Of a stretch of 64,000 nucleotides of DNA, positions 51,550 to 59,378 are shown in pieces. The translations under genes and the position numbers were made by a program. Within the stretch, counting starts at the first letter, position 1. Every line of letters begins with the position of its first letter. The stretch is from Synechococcus sp. MIT S9220 (GTDB taxonomy: Bacteria > Cyanobacteriota > Cyanobacteriia > PCC-6307 > Cyanobiaceae). The DNA is taken from assembly GCF_014304815.1 (NCBI RefSeq), contig NZ_CP047958.1:496001-560000 (forward strand). The letters are read 5' to 3'. The notes under the pieces are model-generated. The model was not told the origin of the DNA. It ran no database searches and worked only from the letters and a program-made list of their open reading frames with translations.

Positions 51550-52338
51550 TTACTGCGACGGCATGCAGTTGCCGACCATCTCCAGTGAGCGCACCGGGCG
51601 GGGCAAATGGGTGCGGCACCAGCACTCCAGGACAGCCAGGAGCTTCAGCCACACCGGACGTGGACCCATCAGTTGGCCATCGCGTCTCCTGGGGAGTTCC
51701 GCCCTGGGCAATCGTTGCAAAAGAGCCAGTTCGGATGGGTTGAACTGAAGCGTGGCGCCCGGTAATGAGCCGATCGCTAGTCCCTCCTCAGGCAGAAGGC
51801 TGCAGCGCCATTCCCACTGGCCGATTGGAGGAGCCAGATCTGCTCCAGTGCGGCAGCAGATCTGCAGTGGAATGCCATAGCCGCCCAGCGCCAGCAGATG
51901 CACTCCCGCCTGCACGAGCATGGCCAGGCAGAGATCTGCGTTTGGTTGGTCGGAGCGGCTCAGGGCTTCGAAACTCTCGAGATGAATCAGCACCGCGTCC
52001 AGCATTCCCGGAACAGGGTCGCAGTCGCTCACAAGGGCAATGGCTAGTTCCGCCAGGGCTTGGGCGGCAGCCAGTGTTTCCAGTTGCTTGCCAACACCGC
52101 TGTAGTTATGCACGACTTGCAGCTGACGCACCCTTTTCAAACTGCGACGACCCACCACTTGCAGTTCCAGCAGAGTGAGCGGGACTGCCGCGGCAAGGCT
52201 GCTGCGTGGCTTGCGTGCTCCGGGCACTGCCAGTCGCACCACGCCGGCTTCATCACTGAGCAGGGTGAGCAGCCGGTCATGCTCCCCGAGGGGCCCCACC
52301 TTGAGGGCCAGTCCAGACAGGCGCTTGTCCCCACTCAT
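51550..52338 (-). CDS. recO: DNA repair protein RecO
   Basis: RecO loads RecA in the RecFOR pathway and anneals single strands. The 262-residue protein starts MSGDKRLSGLALKVGPLGEHDRLLTLLSDEAGVVRLAVPGARKP (OB-fold, residues 5-80) followed by a helical C-terminal domain with the usual zinc site region only partly preserved (LLALGGYGIPLQICCRTGADL). It overlaps deoC's stop region by four bases. Confidence 0.9.
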   Translation of the reverse strand: MSGDKRLSGLALKVGPLGEHDRLLTLLSDEAGVVRLAVPGARKPRSSLAAAVPLTLLELQVVGRRSLKRVRQLQVVHNYSGVGKQLETLAAAQALAELAIALVSDCDPVPGMLDAVLIHLESFEALSRSDQPNADLCLAMLVQAGVHLLALGGYGIPLQICCRTGADLAPPIGQWEWRCSLLPEEGLAIGSLPGATLQFNPSELALLQRLPRAELPRRRDGQLMGPRPVWLKLLAVLECWCRTHLPRPVRSLEMVGNCMPSQ

Positions 52339-53018
52339 CGTCGTGGTTGTCGCAGGGCTTTCACCAACGCTGGACCGTGACCGGTTCCCAGCGCGATGGC
52401 TCCTGCTTCCACGAGATCAAGCGCCTGTTCAAGCTCCCTGATCCCACCGGCGGCCTTGATGGCGCAACGGCCTCGGGTGAGCTGCCGTAGTTCTCTGATC
52501 TGACTGGGGGAGACCGCTGCTCCAAATCCGTTGCCGGCCTGCAGCGATGCAGCCCCTGCATCCATGGCGGCCTCCGCTGCCAGAGCAAGCTGCGCCTCAG
52601 TTAGCTGATTCATATCCATCACGACGGTCATGGGTAGATCCAGTGCTGCGATCGCTGCCAGCTCCTCGGCGAAGCTGTTGGCGCGACCGTTCACGAGAGC
52701 AGACCAGTCGGGTGTGACTTCGAGGGCTTCGGCACCATGGGCAGCAGCCCATTCGGCCTGGGCCTGTTTCAGTTCGGCGGGCAGTGCTCCGAATGGAAAG
52801 GCAACGGTGGCGATCAACGTCACCGGTCCCTGTCCCCCCAGGCGCTTGCGCACTGCTTCGAGGTGGATGAGGCTGACGCACACGCCGCCGAAGCCCAGTT
52901 GTTTGGCTGCGTCGCAGAGCGTCAGCAGTTCCTCCTCTTGCAGGAGTGGATTGAGCAGAGCCTGGTGAATCAGAGGGGGGATGTCCGGCAGGTCCTGCCG
53001 GCGCGGTGACTTGGTCAT
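52335..53018 (-). CDS. deoC: Deoxyribose-phosphate aldolase-like protein with altered active site
   Basis: The 227-residue protein has the DeoC TIM barrel: GFGGVCVSLIHLEAVRK, TVAFPFGALPAELKQAQAEWAAAHGAEALEV and IKAAGGIRELEQALDLVEAGA. In DeoC the Schiff-base lysine lies in an IKTSTGF motif; here that position reads LQAGNGFGAAV, with no lysine, and the upstream catalytic Asp region reads EALEVTPDW. The second lysine (IKAAGGI) is kept. So classical aldolase activity is doubtful even though the fold is clear. It overlaps recO by four bases. Confidence 0.82.
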   Translation of the reverse strand: MTKSPRRQDLPDIPPLIHQALLNPLLQEEELLTLCDAAKQLGFGGVCVSLIHLEAVRKRLGGQGPVTLIATVAFPFGALPAELKQAQAEWAAAHGAEALEVTPDWSALVNGRANSFAEELAAIAALDLPMTVVMDMNQLTEAQLALAAEAAMDAGAASLQAGNGFGAAVSPSQIRELRQLTRGRCAIKAAGGIRELEQALDLVEAGAIALGTGHGPALVKALRQPRR

Positions 53019-53055
53019 CGCTGAGCAAACGACGGATCAAGCCGCCACGAAAAGT

Positions 53056-53643
53056 TCAGTTGCGTGCCTGGATCACTCCATAGCCACCGTGGTTGCGCCG
53101 ATAAATCACCTGTAGTTCGCCGCTTTCACTGTCGCGGAAAAGGTAAAAGTCATGGTCGATGAGATCCAGCTGGGTGCGTGCGTCATCCAGCGTCATCGGC
53201 GGCATGGCGAAGTACTTGCGCCGCACACCCGGGCTCGGTAACCGGGCTTCTTTCCCCTCGAACAGTGAATCGTCCACGGGGGTGTCATCAAGCACCGCTT
53301 CAGTGGTGGGAGTCTCGGTGGCCCGGTGGCCGGGGCTGTGATGGTGGTCGCTGTGGCGTTCTTTGAAGCGTCGCAGCTGCCGTGCCAGCTTGCTCGCCAC
53401 TAGGTCAATGCTCGCGTAGAGATTCTCACTGCGTTCCTGGGCACGAATCACGGTGCCGTTAGCGAAGACCGTCACCTCGGCCGTCTGCTGCGGCACGCGG
53501 GGGTTGCGCGCTACTGACAGATGCACATCTGCTTCCTGAACCAGGTCATTGAAGTGATGGATCGCCCGATCAAGCTTCGTCTCGGTGTAATCCCGTAATG
53601 CGGGAGTCACATCCAGATTGCGACCATGGATCAAAAGCTTCAT
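53056..53643 (-). CDS. hpf: Long-form ribosome hibernation promoting factor
   Basis: HPF dimerises 70S ribosomes into 100S during darkness or starvation (cyanobacterial LrtA). The 195-residue product has the N-terminal S30AE domain ([31 protein letters not shown]...), a His-rich linker ([13 protein letters not shown]) and a C-terminal dimerisation domain ([31 protein letters not shown]). A GGAGGGATG-type Shine-Dalgarno precedes ATG 53643. Divergent from lipB. Confidence 0.94.
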   Translation of the reverse strand: MKLLIHGRNLDVTPALRDYTETKLDRAIHHFNDLVQEADVHLSVARNPRVPQQTAEVTVFANGTVIRAQERSENLYASIDLVASKLARQLRRFKERHSDHHHSPGHRATETPTTEAVLDDTPVDDSLFEGKEARLPSPGVRRKYFAMPPMTLDDARTQLDLIDHDFYLFRDSESGELQVIYRRNHGGYGVIQARN

Positions 53644-53678
53644 GCATCCCTCCGGTGCCTGCGCCTAACGGAAAGCTA

Positions 53679-54383
53679 GTGACGCCGACAGATTCCGGAA
53701 CCGGGTCTTCGGCATTTCTTTTTCAGCCTGAACAGCTGGTGCCGTTTCAGCAGGCCTGGGATCTGCAGCGCTGCTGGCAGGAGCGGTTGCTCCTGGAGTC
53801 AGACAACGCCTCTGATGCGGACACTGAAGCTGAAGCGGTTTGGCTGCTGCAGCACCCCAGCTGTTACACCCTCGGCCGCGGCGCCAGTGAAGACCATCTG
53901 CTCTTTGATCCTGAACATCCGCCTGCCCCGCTGCACCGCATCGATCGTGGTGGGGAAGTCACGCATCATGCACCCGGTCAACTGGTGGCCTATCCGGTGT
54001 TGGACCTGCGCCGTCGTCGCACCGATCTGCACTGGTATCTGCGTCAGCTGGAACAGGTGGTGATTGATGTGTTGCAGCGTCTCGGGCTGCAGGGGGAACG
54101 GATCGAAGGACTTACCGGGGTCTGGCTCGATCAGCAGAAGGTGGCGGCCATCGGTGTCGGTTGCCGTCGCTGGATCACCCAGCACGGCCTTGCGTTGAAC
54201 GTGACCTGCGATCTGGAGGGTTTCGAATCCGTGGTGCCCTGTGGACTCAAAGGACGAGCCGTCGGTCGACTTTGCGACTGGATCCCTGATCTGGAGATCG
54301 AGAGCGTGCAACCCCTGTTGCGCGATGCACTGGCTGCCCGCTTTGATTTGGTTTGGCAGGAGAGAGATGAAGAGCAGCTGTGA
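53679..54383 (+). CDS. lipB: Octanoyltransferase LipB
   Basis: LipB moves octanoate from acyl carrier protein to lipoyl domains, the first step of lipoate attachment. From GTG 53679 the protein has about 234 residues with [21 protein letters not shown], the catalytic Lys in [10 protein letters not shown] and catalytic Cys in [11 protein letters not shown]. The frame is open from 53598, but that overlaps the hpf start. The PDH E2 gene whose product is lipoylated starts 3 kb downstream and is disrupted (see 56960). Confidence 0.92.
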   Translation: MTPTDSGTGSSAFLFQPEQLVPFQQAWDLQRCWQERLLLESDNASDADTEAEAVWLLQHPSCYTLGRGASEDHLLFDPEHPPAPLHRIDRGGEVTHHAPGQLVAYPVLDLRRRRTDLHWYLRQLEQVVIDVLQRLGLQGERIEGLTGVWLDQQKVAAIGVGCRRWITQHGLALNVTCDLEGFESVVPCGLKGRAVGRLCDWIPDLEIESVQPLLRDALAARFDLVWQERDEEQL

Positions 54384-54434
54384 TTGCCGAAGCAGCGTTG
54401 AGGTGATAGGCCTGGGCGACTACAGACCGTTCCC

Positions 54435-56378
54435 GTGACTGCCGCCGCTCAATCCACCTGGCAACCAACGTCCCGCGAGCAGGCAGCATTGGCTCGCCAG
54501 GCTCATGTTCAAACTCTCGGCCGGGTGGATCAGGTCTGGCCTTGGTTGCAATCACATCACGGTGAGGTGATGGCGGTTGATGCTCCTCACGCCGCCCATC
54601 CGGAGCGTCTCAGCTACCAAGAATTGGCAGAGAGGATTGATCAGGCCGCTGCCGCATTCCGAAGTTTGCAGATCGGCAGTGGCGATGTGGTGGGGCTTTT
54701 CGCAGAGAACAGTCCTCGCTGGCTGGTGGCTGATCAGGGCTTGATGCGGGCAGGTGCCATTGATGCTGTGCGTGGGGCAGCAGCACCAGTGGAAGAGCTG
54801 CGCTACATCCTCGAGGATTCCTCTGCCGTCGCGCTGGTGGTGCAAACCGCTGATCTGCTGCAGCGTTTACAGCTGCCGGCGGAGCTGCAGGAGCGTTTGC
54901 GCTTTGTGCTCGTGCTTGAGGGGGCTGCACCTGATGGCGCGCTCGACTTCGACACTTTCCTCGGCCTTGCCAATGGACAGGATGTACCGGATCCAATCAC
55001 TGGGCGGGACCGTGCCTCTGCGCCAGCCACCACGGCCACGATCCTCTACACGAGTGGGACCACCGGTCGGCCCAAAGGCGTGCCGCTGACGCACGCCAAC
55101 CTCCTGCATCAGATGCGCAGCCTCGCTTGCGTGACCCGCCCGGAACCGGGATCACCGGTGCTGAGCGTTCTGCCGATCTGGCATTCCTATGAACGCAGCG
55201 CTGAGTACTACTTCTTCTCCTGTGCCTGCTCGCAGAGTTACACCACGATCAAGCAGCTCAAGAAGGATCTTCCACGGGTCAAGCCGGTGATCATGGCCAC
55301 GGTCCCCAGGTTGTGGGAAGCGGTTCAGGCTGGTTTCGAGGATGCCGTGAAAACATTTCCCGCCTCGCGTCAACGCCTGTTGAGAGCAGCCTTGGCCAAC
55401 AGCACGGCCTTCACCCTCGCCAGGCGCCGCAGTCGTGACCTGATGATTCAGCCGCTGCGCAAACGCGACCGTCTAAAGGCTGCTGCTGAGGCGAGCCGTC
55501 GCTGGCCAGCCCATGCGCTGGCCTCCAAGCTGATCTGGCCCAAGCTGAGGCAGCAGCTCAGTGGCGGAGCACTGCGCTTTCCGATTAATGGGGGAGGTGC
55601 CATCGCTCCCCACGTGGATGCCTTCTTTGAAGCGGTGGGAATCGAGCTCCTGGTCGGATACGGTCTCACGGAAACCAGTCCGGTGGTGAGTTGCCGGCGG
55701 CCCTGGCGCAATATTCGCGGTAGCTCCGGTCTGCCTCTCCCGGATACCGAGTTCCGCATTGTTGATGCCGACAGCAGGAAGCCGCTTGGGTTCCGTGAAC
55801 GTGGGGTGGTGCTGGTGCGCGGCCCTCAGGTGATGGCTGGCTACCTCGGCAAACCTGCGGCCACAGCCAAGGTGCTGGATGCCGATGGCTGGTTTGATAC
55901 AGGCGATCTGGGCATGCTTCTCCCCGATGGATCTGTGGTCCTGACCGGACGGGCCAAGGACACGATCGTGCTCAGCAGCGGTGAGAACATCGAGCCAGGG
56001 CCGCTTGAAGAGGCTCTGGTCTCCAGCCCGCTGATCGAGCAAGTGATGCTGGTGGGGCAGGACGAACGTCAACTGGGGGCTCTGGTGGTGCCGCGGGCGG
56101 ATGCGATCAAGGCCTGGGCCAGCTCACAGGGCTGCGATCCAGGTGATGACCTGGGCGGTCATCCCGGTGATCAGCGCTTGCTCAAGCTGCTGCGCGGGGA
56201 GTTGAACCGACTGTTGGCGGACCGTGCTGGATCCAGGGCTGATGAGCGTCTTGCTGGTGTGGCTCTGGTCGAACCATTCTCGATCGAGAACGGCCTGCTC
56301 ACCCAGACGCTCAAGCAACGCCGAGACCGGATCACGGAACGGGATCGCTCATTGATTGAGAGCGTGTATGGCCGTTGA
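54435..56378 (+). CDS. Long-chain acyl-CoA/acyl-ACP synthetase
   Basis: The 647-residue adenylate-forming enzyme activates fatty acids with ATP. The AMP-binding motif TSGTTGRPKG lies at 206-215; GYGLTETSPVVS and TGDLGMLLPDGSVVLTGRAKDTIVLSSGENIEP form the later core. In cyanobacteria a single such enzyme (AAS) reattaches free fatty acids to ACP, which is the likely role. The start is GTG 54435. Last-part helices resemble the family's. It follows lipB by 51 bases. Confidence 0.88.
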   Translation: MTAAAQSTWQPTSREQAALARQAHVQTLGRVDQVWPWLQSHHGEVMAVDAPHAAHPERLSYQELAERIDQAAAAFRSLQIGSGDVVGLFAENSPRWLVADQGLMRAGAIDAVRGAAAPVEELRYILEDSSAVALVVQTADLLQRLQLPAELQERLRFVLVLEGAAPDGALDFDTFLGLANGQDVPDPITGRDRASAPATTATILYTSGTTGRPKGVPLTHANLLHQMRSLACVTRPEPGSPVLSVLPIWHSYERSAEYYFFSCACSQSYTTIKQLKKDLPRVKPVIMATVPRLWEAVQAGFEDAVKTFPASRQRLLRAALANSTAFTLARRRSRDLMIQPLRKRDRLKAAAEASRRWPAHALASKLIWPKLRQQLSGGALRFPINGGGAIAPHVDAFFEAVGIELLVGYGLTETSPVVSCRRPWRNIRGSSGLPLPDTEFRIVDADSRKPLGFRERGVVLVRGPQVMAGYLGKPAATAKVLDADGWFDTGDLGMLLPDGSVVLTGRAKDTIVLSSGENIEPGPLEEALVSSPLIEQVMLVGQDERQLGALVVPRADAIKAWASSQGCDPGDDLGGHPGDQRLLKLLRGELNRLLADRAGSRADERLAGVALVEPFSIENGLLTQTLKQRRDRITERDRSLIESVYGR

Positions 56379-56450
56379 TCGCCCTCCAGTCAGGGTCGGG
56401 TTGACCATCCGCCGTGAGGCTGAGACGCTTGGCGCTGATTCCTCGCCCCA

Positions 56451-56894
56451 ATGTCTGACGGCACCACTCTGTCGATCAAGCGTTCCATCACCATCCGTGC
56501 CGTGGTCACGCCGGCCTGGAAGGAAGAGGCCGAGCGTGAGTTGAGCGCTGGCATCGCCACCACCGACCAGCAACTGGCTCAGCTTGAGCAGGAGGGGCAG
56601 CAGGTTGTGGATGATGTTCGGCGTCAGAGCGCCAATCCCCTTGATCCGCGTGTGCAAGAGCAGGTCGCTCAGGTGCAGCAGCAGGTTGCTGCTAAGCGGG
56701 CTGAGCTCGACGAGCAGAAGCGCAATCTTCTTCAGCAGCAGGCCCAGGTTCGCGAGCTTGAAATGGAACAGATCGTGGATCAGGGCCAGCTTGAGAGCTT
56801 CTGCGACATTCAAGTGGGCGACAACCTGGTGAGCAAGATGCAGGTTGCGGTCGTGGTTCGCGACGGCGTGATCGAGGCCATCGACCAGGGCTGA
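56451..56894 (+). CDS. YlqD-family coiled-coil protein
   Basis: The 147-residue protein matches the YlqD family: short N-terminal strand region (SIKRSITIRAVVTPAWK), a long Gln/Glu/Val-rich coiled coil from about 25 to 115, and a C-terminal beta part (ESFCDIQVGDNLVSKMQVAVVVRDGVIEAI). Function is unknown. In relatives the gene precedes pdhC (dihydrolipoamide acetyltransferase), a recollection used below. Confidence 0.85.
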   Translation: MSDGTTLSIKRSITIRAVVTPAWKEEAERELSAGIATTDQQLAQLEQEGQQVVDDVRRQSANPLDPRVQEQVAQVQQQVAAKRAELDEQKRNLLQQQAQVRELEMEQIVDQGQLESFCDIQVGDNLVSKMQVAVVVRDGVIEAIDQG

Positions 56895-56904
56895 GCGCTG
56901 ATGA

Positions 56905-56934
56905 GGGCCGGCCTGCCGGCCCGTAAGATTTTTC
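56905..56934 (+). terminator. GC-rich hairpin after ylqD
   Basis: A perfect 8-bp GC stem (56905-56912 with 56915-56922) with a two-base loop lies 10 bases after the ylqD stop. The T run follows after six other bases (TTTTTC at 56929-56934), so it is a weak intrinsic terminator or attenuator ahead of the pdhC start. Confidence 0.55.
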
Positions 56935-56959
56935 TTAGTCAGCCCCTCTGGAGACGGTT

Positions 56960-56983
56960 TTGGCAACCCACGACATTCCCTGA
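56960..56983 (+). pseudogene. pdhC: 5' remnant of pdhC, cut by the integrative element
   Basis: After a clear Shine-Dalgarno (GGAG at 56950-56953), TTG 56960 begins a frame reading MATHDIP and then TGA. As I remember it, marine Synechococcus PDH E2 (dihydrolipoamide acetyltransferase) starts MATHDIFMPALSSTMTEGK and follows ylqD. So the first six codons of pdhC are kept and the remainder is missing here. The identification rests on six residues, the start signals and the expected gene order. Confidence 0.6.
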
Positions 56984-57000
56984 CTCAAGTCACTGGAATG
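56974..57000. other. Dyad at the island junction, candidate integrase core site
   Basis: CATTCC-C-TGAC-TCAA-GTCA-CT-GGAATG is an imperfect 27-bp palindrome with a four-base centre. Its left arm starts inside the pdhC remnant, exactly where the match to the PDH E2 N-terminus stops. Inverted arms around a short centre are the usual form of a tyrosine-recombinase core site; the assignment is inference. Confidence 0.45.
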
Positions 57001-57009
57001 GGTTTGCTA

Positions 57010-57099
57010 GTTGGACAAGAGTTGGACAAGGCAAAGTGCCCCTCTTAACATCAGTGCTGACGGTGCTTGTCTTCACGTGGTTGGACAGGAGGTTGGACA
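57010..57099 (+). repeat. Four phased GTTGGACA repeats, candidate arm sites
   Basis: GTTGGACA occurs at 57010-57017, 57021-57028, 57080-57087 and 57092-57099, all in the same direction, as two pairs with 11- and 12-base spacing (about one helical turn). They lie between the junction dyad and the integrase. Such an arrangement is typical of arm-type integrase or excisionase binding sites, or operators for a regulator. Confidence 0.6.
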
Positions 57100-57117
57100 C
57101 TTCGCAGCGATCTGGAG

Positions 57118-57603
57118 ATGTTGAGTTCTCTGGTGCTGCTGGTCCTTAGTGCCGCCACCCCTTCCTCAGTGCCGCAGGAGCACGTTCTTCCGGTCTTTGG
57201 GTGTGGAACTGGTTGCAGGGTCAAGACAGAGCAGTTGTCGCGTCCTCAGCGGATGTCTGACGGGTGGTGGAGGGTCAAAGTCAGACAGCGGCGCTGGGTT
57301 CAGAACTGCGACTGGAAATCCACTCCAGTGACATGTGTTGATGAACCGGCATCGGGCAGAGCAGGTCCGCCGGTGCAGGACCTTTGGTTGTTTGCTGATT
57401 GCAGGGGAGAACGATTCGCCACCAGCAAGAACCCTGATCGGAGTGGTGCCTGGGAGCAGGACGTCTTCTATCGGGATGGAGCGTCGGCAGGAGAACCCAA
57501 GTTCCAAACAGTTGTAGGTAATCCGTTTATGAGGTGGGCAAAGTTGTGCCCTGCTGAGGCGGAAGAGGGAAACCAAAAAATCCGTGAGGGATTTCAACGC
57601 TGA
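57118..57603 (+). CDS. Secreted Cys-containing hypothetical protein
   Basis: The 161-residue product from ATG 57118 begins with a short hydrophobic signal (MLSSLVLLVLSAATPSS) and has six cysteines in the mature part (two in FGCGTGCR, then single ones in QNCDW, VTCVD, ADCRG and KLCPA). I do not recognise a family. Its TGA overlaps the integrase ATG by one base (TGATG), so the two are probably translated together. Confidence 0.6.
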   Translation: MLSSLVLLVLSAATPSSVPQEHVLPVFGCGTGCRVKTEQLSRPQRMSDGWWRVKVRQRRWVQNCDWKSTPVTCVDEPASGRAGPPVQDLWLFADCRGERFATSKNPDRSGAWEQDVFYRDGASAGEPKFQTVVGNPFMRWAKLCPAEAEEGNQKIREGFQR

Positions 57604-59060
57604 TGCCGAAAATCCAGTTCAAGGAAGAAACCCTGAATGGACGGGCATTCATCATCGGGTATGCAGACCGTGAATATTTGACGCTTCGTATTCCAAGAGG
57701 CGATAAAAAGTATTCCAATATCTCTCTTGGGACGACCGACATCCAGATTGCTCACGATAAGGCGCTTGATATATATGCCTCAACTATTAATCAACCTCTG
57801 AGGTCAAGGAATAAAAAGTTTCTATTTGCCACTGCTTGTAAGGAGTTTTTGGAATGGAAGGAAGAGCAAGCGCAGATCGGAGAAATCAAAGAGAGTGCTG
57901 TTAAGACATATGCCCAGCGAATTCACCAACGCATTATCCCTTATGCAAAGTTGACTGGTGTTAACAGTATTGGAGATATTTGTAAGGAGAGTTTTGGGAA
58001 TTATGGTGTTCACTACCGGAAGGTAGAGACAAAGGGTAAGTGGAAGACTGTGACTTCTGGTCTTTCGGTTGCGACAATCAATTCTGATTTGACAACACTC
58101 AATGAACTGATGGGTTGGATGGTTGAGAGGAATGTCTTGGATGCAACCTCTTTCCCTAAAGTTAAAAAACTTAGAGATAGAAAAGAGTATAAGGAAGATG
58201 CTAATCCGGCATTTATGCCAGATGAATGGGATGCAGTGAAGTCCCAACTTATGGAATGGGTGCAGAAGAGGGACGATGACGATGAACTGACCTTATGGCG
58301 AAGGAGATGGATGTTTAATTGGATATTTTTTATGTACCACTTTGGAGGAAGATATCACGAAGCAATGCTTTTGCGGGTCGGAGATGTCAGTACAAAGAGA
58401 ATGCCGGATGGAAGACTAAAAGGCATTATTGAGGTCAGTTCAGCAACGAAAACGGGACGCCGAATCGCAGTAATGAATGGTCATTGGGTCAATTCCGTTA
58501 AATCTCATCTGAATAAGGGTGTGATATTGCGTAACCAAATAATCGAAGAGCACAATGAATTAGTTGAAAGTGGTGAGATAAAGAAATACCGTTGGAGGTT
58601 TCAGGGGAGAATCCCTTTATTGTCTAAACCAGAAAAAGATACCTTGCTTTTTTTGAATCCTATTTTTCATACGATTAATAAAGAAGATAAGAGGAATATG
58701 AGGAGGTTTGAGGCGGAACAGAAATTGGATGAGGTCCGTTGGAAGACGTCTCCGTATTCGTCAGAACAAATACGTAAGAAGTATCAATCGTTGGTTGAGG
58801 CAGCAATGGTCTTTAAATTTCCCCGTGATGGCAGAACGCCAACTGACTTCAGGAAATTCACGTTGCACTCCTTGCGATCAACTCACATAACTCATCAACT
58901 CTTGAATGGAGTTCGTATACGGTTGATTGCTGACAACGTTGGAAACTCTGAGGCAGAAATTGAAAGGACTTACTACAGGTTGAATAACTTGCTCAATATT
59001 GAGGAACTTGGCATGCATCGAAAAGTAGTCAAACCTGAAGATGAATTGAATATCGTTTGA
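57603..59060 (+). CDS. int: Tyrosine-type site-specific integrase
   Basis: The 485-residue protein has a phage-integrase layout: an N-terminal arm-binding region (1-75), a core-binding helical domain (80-175) and the catalytic domain with Arg I R250 (FGGRYHEAMLLRVGDV), H422-x2-R425 (LHSLRSTHITHQLL), N448 where a His or Trp usually lies (DNVGNSEAE), and the nucleophile Y457 (or Y458) in ERTYYRLNN. It is next to the junction with the putative core and arm sites. The GC content and codon use are clearly lower in GC than those of the upstream core genes. Confidence 0.92.
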   Translation: MPKIQFKEETLNGRAFIIGYADREYLTLRIPRGDKKYSNISLGTTDIQIAHDKALDIYASTINQPLRSRNKKFLFATACKEFLEWKEEQAQIGEIKESAVKTYAQRIHQRIIPYAKLTGVNSIGDICKESFGNYGVHYRKVETKGKWKTVTSGLSVATINSDLTTLNELMGWMVERNVLDATSFPKVKKLRDRKEYKEDANPAFMPDEWDAVKSQLMEWVQKRDDDDELTLWRRRWMFNWIFFMYHFGGRYHEAMLLRVGDVSTKRMPDGRLKGIIEVSSATKTGRRIAVMNGHWVNSVKSHLNKGVILRNQIIEEHNELVESGEIKKYRWRFQGRIPLLSKPEKDTLLFLNPIFHTINKEDKRNMRRFEAEQKLDEVRWKTSPYSSEQIRKKYQSLVEAAMVFKFPRDGRTPTDFRKFTLHSLRSTHITHQLLNGVRIRLIADNVGNSEAEIERTYYRLNNLLNIEELGMHRKVVKPEDELNIV

Positions 59061-59064
59061 GAGT

Positions 59065-59196
59065 TTAACGCCTTGTCTTACTTTTGTAGTTTTCTTCTAT
59101 AAGTTCTGCGATCAGATCTTCTGTTTTCATTCTCCATCGTTTGCCAAGTGCCACAAGCATTTCATATTGGACTGAACTGATTTTGACTTGTCTCAT
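59065..59196 (-). CDS. Small ribbon-helix-helix-like protein
   Basis: This 43-residue ORF (MRQVKISSVQYEMLVALGKRW...) has a short strand followed by two helices, a pattern seen in ribbon-helix-helix DNA-binding proteins, and a basic C-terminus. Its ATG overlaps the TGA of the 61-residue gene upstream (ATGA at 59196-59193). Below usual ORF size cut-offs. Confidence 0.55.
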   Translation of the reverse strand: MRQVKISSVQYEMLVALGKRWRMKTEDLIAELIEENYKSKTRR

Positions 59197-59378
59197 GTGA
59201 TCTCCAAGTGTGCCTGCTTTCTTTGCCTGTAAAGGTTCTTAAGTGCAATCTTGTATGTATCACTCCTGGTGGGAATATCTAAATCATCCATCAGGAACTC
59301 TTCCATCGGCATGTAGACGGGAACCTCTTTTGTCTTAAAGGAAAGTTGGAACCTGTTTTGTTTCTTCTTTGGGAACAT
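59193..59378 (-). CDS. Small basic protein, partner of the downstream RHH-like gene
   Basis: The 61-residue product (MFPKKKQNRFQLSFKTKEVPVYMPMEEF...) ends NLYRQRKQAHLEIT. The strand-then-helix layout and its overlap with the next small gene suggest a two-gene regulatory or antitoxin-like unit, but no family is recognised. The frame remains open for 30 codons upstream of ATG 59378, rich in Lys, Arg, Ser and Pro, without an ATG, GTG or TTG, so the true start may be unusual or further changed by mutation. Confidence 0.5.
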   Translation of the reverse strand: MFPKKKQNRFQLSFKTKEVPVYMPMEEFLMDDLDIPTRSDTYKIALKNLYRQRKQAHLEIT

